A DNA stretch of 64,000 nucleotides from JAHEEL01 sp963836085 (GTDB lineage Bacteria > Actinomycetota > Acidimicrobiia > Spongiisociales > UBA5794). Numbering within the stretch: position 1 is the stretch's first letter; each line of letters begins with the position of its first letter. The notes beneath the pieces are model-generated. The model was not told where the DNA came from and ran no database searches. It saw nothing but the letters and a program-made list of their open reading frames with translations. Position numbers and translations under genes: made by a program. Shown here one piece after another: positions 9,417 to 19,200 of the stretch. Location of the stretch: positions 1 to 64,000 of the forward strand of contig CAWIHT010000006.1 in assembly GCA_963836085.1 (NCBI GenBank), read 5' to 3'.

Positions 9417-10364
9417 GTGGTCGCCGAGGGGTCATCCATCATCGTTACCGGTGGGAAGGGCTTCCTCGGGCGGTTCGTCGTTCAGGAGCTTGCCGCCCGA
9501 GGCTATGAGGATGTCATGGCGCTCGGATCGTCCGACTGTGACCTCGTGGACGCCGCTCGCGACCAATGACCTCTTCGCTCGCATCCAACCTTCGAGTGTG
9601 ATTCATGCGGCCGCAGCGGTCGGCGGCATTGGAGCGAACAAGGACAACCCGGGCTGGTTCTCGTACGCCAACAGCGTCATGGGGGCGAACGTCCTCGAAA
9701 GCGCCAGGCGGCACGGCGCCGAGAAGGTCGTCTCCATCGGGACGATCTGTGTGTATCCGGGCGACGCACCCGTGCCGACACCCGAGTCGGCGATGTTCGA
9801 GGGATTCCCGGCGGGCGACACGGCTGCCTACGGCATCGCCAAACGCAACCTCTGGATGATGGGCACCGCCTATCGGGAGCAGTACGGACTCGACGCCGTC
9901 TTCCTGATTCCGACAAACCTCTACGGTCCCCACGACCACTTCGAGGAGTCGCGTTCGCACGTGATTCCTGCCCTGATCCGGCGACTCATCGATGCCAGGG
10001 AGAACGGCGACCGGGAAGTGGTGATCTGGGGCGACGGGAGCGCCACCCGCGAGTTCCTCTACGTCTCGGACGCTGCTCGCGGCATCGTCGATGCGCTCGA
10101 ACGCTACGACTCGTCGGACCCGGTGAACCTCGGCACGGGATCAGAGGTGTCGATCAAGGAACTGGCCGAGATGATCAGCAAGCTCACCGGATACACCGGG
10201 CGGTTGACATGGGACACCACGAAGCCGACCGGCGCCCCGCGACGCAGCCTTGCGGTCGAGCGAGCCAAGGAACGGTTTGGATTTGAAGCGTACGGTGGGC
10301 CTGGAGCATGGTCTCAGGCAGACGATCGACTGGTACGAAAACGAACGGAAGGGGGAGTCAACGC
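9417..10364 (+). CDS. fcl: GDP-L-fucose synthase (GDP-4-keto-6-deoxymannose epimerase/reductase), frameshifted
   Basis: The reconstructed SDR enzyme of about 315 residues would convert GDP-4-keto-6-deoxy-D-mannose to GDP-L-fucose. It shows the NAD(P)-binding motif VTGGKGFLGRFVV, the WcaG/Fcl sequence HAAAAVGGIGANKDNPG, catalytic AAYGIAKRN (YxxxK) and LYGPHDHFEESRSHVIPALI. GTG 9417 follows a good GAGAGGAAG ribosome site. Two frame changes split it: one near 9550 (after CDLVDAA) and one near 10290, after which VGLEHGLRQTIDWYENER gives the usual tail. The exact stop is not resolved. No GDP-mannose 4,6-dehydratase is visible in the window. Confidence 0.75.
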
Positions 10365-11666
10365 ATGTACGACGACAATCGCGTCTGCATCATGGGAATG
10401 GGATACGTCGGCCTGACGCTGGCGGTGGCGATGGCGGAGAACGGCTTCGAACGTCGGACGGAATCGAGATCGATCCGAAGATTCTCGAGACGATCCAGAG
10501 CGGTCATGCCCACTTCCACGAAGCCAACCTCGACTACATGATCCGCCGGAACCTTGGAGAAGGGACGCCTGCGCTTCGTCCGAGACGATCCCCGAGGGCG
10601 AGGCGTTCGACGTCTATGTCGTGACCGTCGGCACGCCGCTCGACGAGAACCAGAAGCCGCGTATGGACATGTCGAGCGGGTCACGAAGCAGGTCGGAGAG
10701 CACATGGCAGGCGGGTCGCTCGTCGTGTTGCGTTCGACCGTGCGCCTGGGTGCCACGCTCAATGTCGCGAAGCCGATCCTGGATGCGACCGGCAAGGACT
10801 TCGATCTTGCTTTCTGCCCGGAGCGGACGACCGAAGGTCGGGCACTCGCCGAACTTCCCGGTCCTGCCACAGGTCGTCGGTGGGATGAACCGGCGGTCGC
10901 AGGACCGTGCGGTTGGGGTGTTCCGCCGGATCACGCCGACCATCCTCCAGGTGTCAGACATCCAGACGGCGGAGTTGATCAAGCTCCTCGACAACTCCTT
11001 CCGTGACCTGTTCTTCGGCTTCGGAAACGAGGTCGCTCTGCTCTGCGAAGCGATCGGTGCCGATGCCACCGAGGTGATCAAGACCGCCAACCTCGGGTAC
11101 GAGCGCACCAACATCGCGTGGCCCGGGATTCGTCGGTGGACCGTGTCTCGAGAAGGATCCGCACATCCTCATCGAGTCGCTCCGGCACACCGGCTTCGTT
11201 CCGAAGATGATCCAGACGGCGCGGCAATTGAATGAGGATCTCGTCGGCCAGGTGTTCGAACGGACGATGGCGATGTTCGAAGACACGGACAACCTCACCG
11301 TGACGATCATGGGCATGGCGTTCAAGGGTCGCCCCGATACCGACGACCTGCGTGGGTCGCCGTCGCTCTGGATGATCGACCACATCCGGGAGGAGCTGCC
11401 GACGGCGACGATCAGGGCCCAGGACTACATCGTCAAGGACGAGGCGATCCGTGCAGCTCGGCGTGGAACCGGTCGACGACCGCGAAGCGTTCAACGGCAG
11501 CGACGTCGTGTTCATCCTCAACAACAACCCGCGCTACGAGACCCTCGACGTCGAGACGAGGGCAGAGGCCATGAACCGGCCGGGCGTCATCTACGACGCC
11601 TGGAACGTCGTCTTCTCGAACATCGACCTACCCGAAGGAGTGAGGCTCTGTGCCCTCGGATCGTAA
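10365..11666 (+). CDS. UDP-glucose/UDP-ManNAc dehydrogenase-family protein, many frameshifts
   Basis: A nucleotide-sugar dehydrogenase of about 430 residues, which would oxidise a UDP-sugar C6 alcohol to the uronate in two NAD+ steps. It is readable only by joining frames. Segments in order are RVCIMGMGYVGLTLAVAM (GxGxxG), DVYVVTVGTPLDENQKPRM, LVVLRSTVRLGAT, DLAFCPERTTEGRALAELPG, VVGGMNRRSQD, AELIKLLDNSFRDLFFGFGN, GPCLEKDPHIL with the catalytic Cys, and MGMAFKGRPDTDDLRGSPS. At least six frame changes lie near 10450, 10555, 10600, 10670, 10860, 11130 and 11445. The GPCLEKD active-site variant differs from both GGSCLPKD (Ugd) and GGHCIPVD (WecC), so the substrate is open. It overlaps the next gene by 17 bp. 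Confidence 0.72.
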
Positions 11667-12664
11667 GTATCTCGTAACCGGCGGCACCGGGTTCCTCGGA
11701 TCGGCGCTCGTGCGAGCAATGGTCGATCGAGGCGACGACGTGCGCGTCCTCGACAACAACTTCCGCGGGTCGGCGGAGAAACTCGGCGCCGACTACATCG
11801 ACCGGATCGAGTTCGTCGAGGCCGACATCCGGGACGCGGCGGCGGTTGACGAGCGCGACACGCGGCATCGACATGGTCTGCCATCTGGCGTTCATCAACG
11901 GAACACGGCACTTCTACGAGATGCCGGAGACGGTGCTCGACGTCGGCATCCGGGGCACTCTCAACACTCTGGAGGCCGCCATCGCGCACGGCGTCCGCGA
12001 CTACGTGTTCGCATCAAGTTCCGAGGTGTATCAGACGCCTCCGAGCGTTCCGACGGCTGAAGATGTCGTGACATCGATCCCGGACACGCTCAATCCCCGC
12101 TATTCGTATGGGGGAGCGAAGCTGATCGGTGAGATCCTCGCCTTCAACTTCGGCCGTGACCACTTCGACCGCACCATGGTGTTCCGGCCGCACAACGCCT
12201 ACGGGCCCGACATGGGGTTCGAGCATGTGATCCCGCAGTTGGCGCTTCGGATGCAGCGCGCCGCCGCGCAATCCACCGGTGGCCCGATTCCGTTCCCCAT
12301 CCAGGGAGACGGCAAGCGAGACCCGAGCGTTCAACAATGTCGACAGACTTCATCGCCGGCTTGCTGCTGGTGATGGACAAGGGTGAAGACCGCAACATCT
12401 ATCACATCGGGACGAACGAGGAAGTCGCCATTCGCGACCTCGTGCTCAAGATCGCGGACCAGCTCGGTGTCGAGGTCGAAATCCAGACGACGCCGAGCCC
12501 GGCGGGCGGCACGCCCCGCCGCTGCCCCGACATCTCCAAGCTGCAGGGCCTCGGGATATGAGCCACAGGTGCCGCTGGACGACGGGCTCGCTGAGACCGT
12601 GGCCTGGTACACCGCTTGGGCCGCTGCGAATCCCGATCGGGCCGAGGAACTGGCCCGCATCTAG
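11650..12664 (+). CDS. NAD-dependent sugar-nucleotide epimerase/dehydratase, frameshifted
   Basis: An extended SDR enzyme of about 337 residues beginning KYLVTGGTGFLGSALVRAM (NAD motif). It continues DMVCHLAFINGTRHFY, YVFASSSEVYQTPP, the catalytic RYSYGGAKLIGE (YxxxK), FRPHNAYGPDMGFEHVIPQL and NIYHIGTNEEVAIRDLVLKI. Frame changes near 11850, 12325 and 12555 split it; the last restores the tail PLDDGLAETVAWYTAWAA and the stop at 12664. GTG 11650 follows an AAGGAG. Family members include UDP-glucose 4-epimerases, UDP-glucuronate decarboxylases and dTDP-glucose dehydratases. Placement after a UDP-sugar dehydrogenase slightly favours action on a UDP-uronate. Confidence 0.75.
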
Positions 12665-12991
12665 CGCCACCGGCGGTGTCGGATCGGGGCCTTTTCCAGA
12701 CCGCGACGCTGAAATCGTTCCCGGCACCGCCCGCGAACGCCTCTGCGATGAACTGTTCGACGGCCTCGGCCGGCCCCGCCCGCAGCGCAGCACGGATCGT
12801 CAATTGGGGATCGGGTGCGAAGTCGTGGAATCCGTCTTTGGGCACGACGATCTCACGTGCGGCATGTAGGGCCGATGCTCCGCGGAGTGGAGTATCCCAT
12901 CGGCAGATTCCCCGGACCGTCGTTCAGGTTCGCGCCGAGTCGCTGCTCAGCGACAGGGGACTCGGCGATCCGCTCGACCGTACCTTTGACT
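12663..12991 (-). pseudogene. Relic of a PP2C-type phosphatase C-terminus
   Basis: Reverse-strand coding remains fit the last 70-100 residues of a PP2C phosphatase. The pieces are REIVVPKDGFHDFAPDPQLT (the LxSDG metal-site strand, with S replaced by K), AEAVEQFIAEAFAGGAG and NDFSVAVWKRP, which resembles the GGAGDNIAIGVAKR end of the PP2C protein at 42809-43560. There is a frame change near 12868. No N-terminal two-thirds exists, because the kinase gene begins immediately upstream. It is therefore a degenerate fragment, or less likely a small unrelated protein. Nothing else was seen in this 330-bp stretch. Confidence 0.4.
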
Positions 12992-14581
12992 TCAGCGGGG
13001 CGGTTCCAGCATGCCGAGTTCCCGCAAGTGGGCGACGACGACTCCGCGTGTCTCGGCGCCCGGCCCATCGGTTGAGATGCGCTCGAAGAGATGGGCGACA
13101 TCGGCGGCCGGCGATTCGAATTCGCGGCGTTGGCGGTCCATGAGTTCGATCCGCCCGTCGGTGTGGGTGTCGTAGGCCTGGCGGGTTTCGAGGCGCTCGC
13201 GTTGGTAGGCGGGGTCGCACACAGTCTCGACGAAGCGCACGTCGGCTCCGTGCTCGCGTGCCATGTCGATCACGGCTTGGCATTGCTCGCGTGTCTTGAA
13301 CGCGCCGTCGAGGGCGACGGGTAGGCCTGCATCAAGGAGGTCGCCGGCGCGGCGGCACGACTCGGCATAGGTTCGTTCGTTCATCTCGGGTGAGTAGAGA
13401 CCGGTTGCATAGGGCACCCAGACACGAGTCGCTTCACCGACGCCGGAGATCTGTTTGCGGACTGCATCGGTCGAGATGACGTGCCATCCGTAGACCTCGC
13501 GCAGGTACTGGGCGAGGGATGTCTTGCCGGTTCCCATCAGACCGTAGAAGACGACAACGGGCGGTCGGGCTGTGCCGCCGGCATACCGATAGGCCAACCC
13601 GAACGAGTTGCGGGCTGCGTTGCGGTTCCTTCGTTTCTCGGTTGCGTCGAGGTCGGGATCGTCGGAGGTGAAGGCGGCTACCTTCGCCCGCACGTAGGCC
13701 CGGTACGTCTTGTAGAAGGCGATGAGGTCGCGAAGGTCGTTGTCCCCGGACTTCTCGATGAAGCGGTCGACGAAGTACCGCGAGAGGTCGGGTCGCCCGC
13801 GTGCATCGAGGTCCATGGCGAGGAAGCCGATGTCGATGCCGGTGTCGCCACATGCCAAGCGGTCGTTGAATTCGATGCAGTCGAACACAACTGGCGGGTC
13901 GGAGAAGAAGATGTTGTCGAGGTGAAGGTCGCCGTGGCATTCACGGATCCGTCCTTCGGCGATGCGTCGTTCGAAGAGTTCCTCTCGCTCGACGAAGAAC
14001 CGGTTCGTCCAATCTCGGATGTGTTCGAAGCGTTCACGTGAGACCAGTTTCCCGATGTAGCTCTCGGTCTGGACGAAGTTCTCGTCGGTGTTGAACTTGA
14101 TGGCTGGGATCTCGCCGAAGGCGTCAACGTCGGGCCCCCGTCGGGCGCTCTCGTAGAACGGCACGAGGATCTCGATGAGAGCGTCGAGCATGTCGTGGGT
14201 CAGTTCGCCGCGTTCGAGGACGCCGACACCGAGGTCGTCGTTGTCGAGTTGTTCCATCACGACCGCCCAGTCGACGATCTCGCCGTTGCCTTGGTCGCCT
14301 ATCGAGAGGTGCTCGCCGTCGAAACGCACCGGTTCAACACCGAGGTAGATATGCGGCGCGAGCCGACCGTTGAGGACGACCTCGCGGCGGCAGTTCAGCT
14401 CGCGGAGTTCGAGGGTCGAGAAGTCGAGGAATCCGAAATCGACCGGTTTCTTGATCTTGTAAGCCCGCTCGCCGGTCAGCAGGATCGAAGAGATGTGGGT
14501 TTGGAGGTGGACGATCTCGTCAACCGGGTGGGGGTAGGCCTCCGGGTTGAGCAGCCCCTTGACGATCGTTGCGTGATCCAT
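12992..14581 (-). CDS. Two-domain protein: aminoglycoside-phosphotransferase-like kinase plus P-loop kinase
   Basis: An intact 529-residue soluble protein. The N-terminal part (about 1-320) has the APH/choline-kinase fold with RIRECHGDLHLDNIFF (catalytic loop HGDLHxxN) and VFDCIEFNDRLACGDTGIDI (metal site). The C-terminal part (about 340-520) is a small P-loop kinase with FYGLMGTGKTSLAQYL (Walker A) and VISTDAVRKQISG. The fusion matches the widespread COG2187+COG0645 architecture of unknown substrate. The gene is divergent from metK, with 115 bp between them. It has no frameshift, in contrast to the genes on its left. A metabolic role separate from polysaccharide synthesis is likely. Confidence 0.85.
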   Translation of the reverse strand: MDHATIVKGLLNPEAYPHPVDEIVHLQTHISSILLTGERAYKIKKPVDFGFLDFSTLELRELNCRREVVLNGRLAPHIYLGVEPVRFDGEHLSIGDQGNGEIVDWAVVMEQLDNDDLGVGVLERGELTHDMLDALIEILVPFYESARRGPDVDAFGEIPAIKFNTDENFVQTESYIGKLVSRERFEHIRDWTNRFFVEREELFERRIAEGRIRECHGDLHLDNIFFSDPPVVFDCIEFNDRLACGDTGIDIGFLAMDLDARGRPDLSRYFVDRFIEKSGDNDLRDLIAFYKTYRAYVRAKVAAFTSDDPDLDATEKRRNRNAARNSFGLAYRYAGGTARPPVVVFYGLMGTGKTSLAQYLREVYGWHVISTDAVRKQISGVGEATRVWVPYATGLYSPEMNERTYAESCRRAGDLLDAGLPVALDGAFKTREQCQAVIDMAREHGADVRFVETVCDPAYQRERLETRQAYDTHTDGRIELMDRQRREFESPAADVAHLFERISTDGPGAETRGVVVAHLRELGMLEPPR

Positions 14582-14696
14582 GTGTATCGATTCTGTTGCC
14601 GCTGTCGGTGTCGGCCGCGGTCTACCCTAAGCGGCGATTGGCCCTTCGGCATGATTCGAGGGGCCTCCGCCAAGCTGCCCAAGGAGCATCACAGCA

Positions 14697-15881
14697 ATGC
14701 GTCGCCGTCGCTTCACCTCTGAATCGGTCTCGATGGGGCACCCGGACAAGGTGGCCGACCGCATCAGCGACTCCGTGCTCGACTATGCGCTCAGTTTTGA
14801 TCCCCATGCGCGGGTGGCGTGCGAGACGTTCATCACCGGTGGGCTCCTCATCATTGGCGGTGAGATCCGCGCACTCGATCTCCCCGCCGATCTCGACGAA
14901 CAGATCGAACAGCGAGCTCGGGACACCATCCGCCGTATCGGCTACTCGGGTCCCGGGACGGGGTTCGATCCCGACGGAGCCGAGGTTCGAGTGGTCATGC
15001 AGGAGCAATCATTGGACATCGCTCGCGGCGTCGACCGTGACAAGGCGCTCGGTGCCGGTGACCAAGGCCTGATGTTCGGGTACGCCACGAACGAGACTGA
15101 AGAGCTGATGCCGCTGCCGATCGTCCTCTCCCACCGCCTCGTCGCTCAACAGGCAGCAGTGCGCGAGGCGGGCCTCGTCGAGGGACTCCGACCCGATGCG
15201 AAGTCGCAGATCACGGTGACGTGGGATGACGACGGGCCCAAGCGCGTCGAGTCGGTGCTTCTGTCGACGCAGCACCATCCGATGTGGAACGATCGCCAGG
15301 ACGATCTCCGTGAACTCGTCGTCGAACAGGTGGTCAAGCCGGCGATGGGTGAGTGGTGGAACGATGGAGCGACGGTGCTGTTCAACCCCACAGGGAGGTT
15401 CGAGACCGGCGGACCCGAGGGTGATACCGGCCTGACCGGGCGCAAGATCATCGTCGACACCTACGGCGGATGGGCCCGCCACGGCGGCGGTGCATTCTCC
15501 GGCAAAGACAGCTCGAAGGTTGACCGCTCGGCCTCGTACATGGCCCGGTACGTAGCCAAGAATGTTGTCGCTGCCGGCCTTGCCGACGAATGCGAACTCC
15601 GGCTCTCCTATGCCATAGGTGTCGCCGACCCGACAGCTGTCTCGATCGACTGCCACGGCACCGCACGCGTCGACGAGTCGCTGATCGAAGACGCCGTCTT
15701 GAACGTGTTTGACCTGACGCCGAGCGGGATCATCGCCCAACTTGATCTTGCGCATCCGATCTTCGAACCGACCGCCTACCACGGACACTTCGGACGTCGA
15801 CCCGGCGAAGCCGGACCGGGCACGTTCACGTGGGAAAACACCGACCGCACCAACGACCTGAGGTCGGCAACGGGCGCCTAG
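14697..15881 (+). CDS. metK: S-adenosylmethionine synthase (methionine adenosyltransferase)
   Basis: A 394-residue bacterial MetK that makes S-adenosylmethionine from methionine and ATP. The ATP motif SVSMGHPDKVADRISDSVLD lies near residue 10, with GAGDQGLMFGYATNE, TGRKIIVDTYGGWARHGGGA and AFSGKDSSKVDRSASYMARY further on; these are the family's nucleotide, K+ and phosphate loops. Length matches the family. ATG 14697 follows an AAGGAG about 10 bases upstream. No recognisable SAM riboswitch is seen in the 115 bp upstream. It is the clearest housekeeping gene here and marks a non-surface island between surface-polysaccharide genes and the giant exoproteins. Confidence 0.96.
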   Translation: MRRRRFTSESVSMGHPDKVADRISDSVLDYALSFDPHARVACETFITGGLLIIGGEIRALDLPADLDEQIEQRARDTIRRIGYSGPGTGFDPDGAEVRVVMQEQSLDIARGVDRDKALGAGDQGLMFGYATNETEELMPLPIVLSHRLVAQQAAVREAGLVEGLRPDAKSQITVTWDDDGPKRVESVLLSTQHHPMWNDRQDDLRELVVEQVVKPAMGEWWNDGATVLFNPTGRFETGGPEGDTGLTGRKIIVDTYGGWARHGGGAFSGKDSSKVDRSASYMARYVAKNVVAAGLADECELRLSYAIGVADPTAVSIDCHGTARVDESLIEDAVLNVFDLTPSGIIAQLDLAHPIFEPTAYHGHFGRRPGEAGPGTFTWENTDRTNDLRSATGA

Positions 15882-16267
15882 CACGGGCCTCCGTGTCTAC
15901 GAACGCCGCTCGGGTTGTGACGGATCAGTGCGCTGGGCAAATGACGCTTCCTAGCGGGGTTCCAGCGCTTGATGTATCACGTTGACCCCGGCGACACGTC
16001 AGGCGAGGCCACGCTCTTGCAGAGAAGCGTGGCTCGCTCCCTGTTGGGACATTTGGCTCTATCGATCAGTGACGATCTGTCGTTCACTTGAGGTGAGGCA
16101 TCCTCGGACAAGGGCAGGGGCGAGTGGCAGTTGATCGGCCGCAGCAACCGACCGTGGGGTTTGTCTCATCCTGTTTGACCACCGATGGCTTGAGCGCGCC
16201 CGGATCTTCCGTGAAGAGAGGGATACAGACGCGCGCCTATCGGACCATTCCCTGAAAGGAAGCCGCG
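15882..16267 (+). other. Intergenic leader with nested inverted repeats (candidate structured RNA)
   Basis: No gene is seen in these 386 bp. At 15930-15936 GCGCTGG pairs exactly with CCAGCGC at 15962-15968. Between them CGCT-TCCT-AGCG forms an inner stem and a GGGCAAA lies on the 5' side. A second perfect 8-bp stem (GCCACGCT 16008-16015, AGCGTGGC 16026-16033) follows with no T-run after it. Just before the next gene there is AAGGAAG, 7 bases from ATG 16268. The first hairpin could be the metK terminator or part of a regulatory leader. No known riboswitch class was matched with confidence. Confidence 0.3.
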
Positions 16268-19200
16268 ATGCTGGCCACGCGCTCAATGAACCCGTTCCGC
16301 CGTGACATAGACCCTCGCTCTGCGTGTCTGGTCGGTCTGCGGTTGATGGTCGTTGTGGCCATGGTCGCGGCGTCGTTGTTTGTGGTGCCGCGCTCGGCGC
16401 AGGCAACACTGTTCAGTTGCGACGAGATCGGTCTTGAGGCAGCGTTGTCGGAGCCTGGCGGGCCGCACACGTTCGACTGCTCTGAAGCGACGACAATCAC
16501 GACGTCTTCCACGAAGACCGTCGCCGCGAGCGTGATCCTCGACGGCGCAGGCGATCTCACGATCTCCGGCGCCGGAACCCACGGCGTGTTTGTGGTCGAC
16601 GCCGGGTTCACACTCGAGTTGCAGAACATCACGATTGCGGACGGAAACGCCTTCCGCGGTGGTGCAATCTACGTTTCCACCGGAGCGGCGGCGGCGGTCG
16701 TAACCGACAGTTCGTTCGTCAACAATCATGCGGAGATCCAAGGTGGTGCGGTGTGGGTTGGCAACGACGGGGCCCTTCTGGACATAGCTGGAAGCACAGT
16801 GGACGCCAACACATCGGGGGCCTACGGCGGCGGTATCCATGTCGAACCGTACGGTGTTCTGACCATGTCAGATACGACGGTGTCGGGCAACACGGCAACG
16901 GCAGAATCCGGCGGTGGACTCTATGCGCTGGGTGCGACGACGATCGAAGGCAGCACGATCTCCGGCAACACGGCTGCGGAGAGCGGAGGCGGCTTTAGCG
17001 GCGTCGCGAGTACAAGCGAACTCACCATCCGCAACAGCACGATCTCCGGCAACACGGCAGCGCGAGCCGGCGGTGCCAAGCTCGGCGGGACTGTGCGGCT
17101 GAGTCACGCAACGATCAGCGACAATACGGCCACGACGGAGATTGGTGGGGCGCTGGTCACCGGTACAACCGGCGCCTTCCCACGGGAGTTCACCGGTGTG
17201 CTTATCGCGGGGAATACTGCTCCGACCGACGCAGAGTGCTACTTCTACCCGACCGTCTCATCCCTCGGCTCGAATCTGATTGGTGATGGTACGAACTGTC
17301 CAATGACCTCCGATCCATCCGATCTGATCGGCACCCCCGGAACGCCAATCGATCCCCTCCTCGTTCCGCTTGCGAACAACGGTGGACCGACGATGACGCA
17401 CGCCCTCCTGGCTGCGTCGCCCGCGTATCGATCTCGACCGCGACGGCACCTGTGCACTATCGGATGACCAGCGCGATGTCAGCCGCCCCATTGGGCTCGG
17501 CTGTGACGCCGGCGCGTTCGAACTCGAAGGCGTACCGACACCTCACTTCAATGTTCATGCGCACAACGACCAGATCTGGGGCCACGAGTGGACACCCGGT
17601 CAGGTCGACGTCTACGTCGACGACACGTATCAATGGACGGCTGACGTGGACGGTGCAGGCGACTTCAATCTCAATGATCTCGACGGATACGATCTCGCAG
17701 CCGACCAAGAGGTCGAGATCGTTCACACCACAATTCCGTCCCAGCACAAGACGGCAACCGTGACGAATCTCACGGCGGGGTGGGTTTCGGCGAGCACGGT
17801 CAGTGGCGGTGCTGCTGATGGTTCAACGGTGGATGTGTGGCTGCACAACGACGGGTCATTGTGGCGCACAACAACGGCGGCTGGTGGGTGGTCGGTTGAC
17901 TTCTCGACGCCGGGGACTGCTGTGGGTGAAGAGAACGCGCGGCTTCTGGAGCCTGGTGAGCAGGGTGCGGCGTCGCAATGCAATGACGCTGGTGATTGCA
18001 CATTTGCGGACTGGAGTGTTCCTGGTGAGCCGTGGTTTGGGGTGGATCCGTTCCATAACAGTATTGAGGGGTGGGGTTGGCCGTCGGATGTTGGGTTGAC
18101 GATCACGGTTGATGACACGCCGTTCGACTGGAGTACGGATGGTGGCGGGAACTTCCAGGTGTGGTCGGATCAGGCTCCGGCGCCGTTTGATGTTGGTGTT
18201 GGTGATCTGGTTGAGGTCGAGGTGACCGGTGGTGAGGTGTATAAGTCGCATACGGTGACCAGTCTCGTGGTGAATCCGGGTGATGGTCCGGACCGGATTG
18301 CTGCTGGTGCAGTAACGATTTCTGGTGCGGGTGATCCGGGTGAGGGTCCGGTTCAGGTCGAGGTTCATGTCGGTTCTGGTCAGAGTCGTGAGGTCACGTT
18401 CTCGGGGACGGAGCCGGCGTCTAGTTGGGTCTCTGGTCCTGACTTCACCCCGGCGTTGGTGTCGGGTGATAACGGTGTCGTGACCCAGACCGAGGCCGAC
18501 GATTTTGAAGGTGCCTTGGATCAGACGCGTATCCGGTGGCAGGTCCCGGCTCCGTCGTTCACGGTGGATCCGGTCAACAACGACGTGTGGGGTGATCAGT
18601 GGGAGCCGGGTGCCGAGGTGACGGTGACGGTCTACGAGTCTGCGGCGATGACGGTGGAGAAGGGTTTGAAGGCGGTGTTCGCTGACGGGTCCGGCCGGTT
18701 CCATGCGGATCTGTCGGCGGCGACGCCGGGTCCGGTCGATGTGGAGGCCGACGACTATGTGACGGTTACTGATGGTGCGTCACCCAAGTCGCATTCGGTG
18801 ATCGACCTGTCGGTCGGTGTGGATGCGGATAGTGATGTGGTGTCGGGGACGACGGATGAGCTCGGGTTCGATCTTGATGTGTGGGTCGATAACGGTCCGC
18901 AGGCTCAGGAAGTGTCACCGGGCACTGGTGGCTGGAGTGTCGACTTCGCCACCGAGTATGGCCACGATATCCAGCCGGGGGAGACTGGTGGTGTGAACCA
19001 GCCCGACGTTGACGGCGACCGCACCCAGATCAGTTGGGAAGCGGCGCGTGAGCCGTGGTTTGGGGTGGATCCGTTCCATAACAGTATTGAGGGGTGGGGT
19101 TGGCCGTCGGATGTTGGGTTGACGATCACGGTTGATGACACGCCGTTCGACTGGAGTACGGATGGTGGCGGGAACTTCCAGGTGTGGTCGGATCAGGCTC

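Noticed and set aside
14582..14696. SAM riboswitch in front of metK
   Set aside because: The region is only 115 bp, shared with a divergent gene, and I could not fold the conserved core of any SAM class in it.
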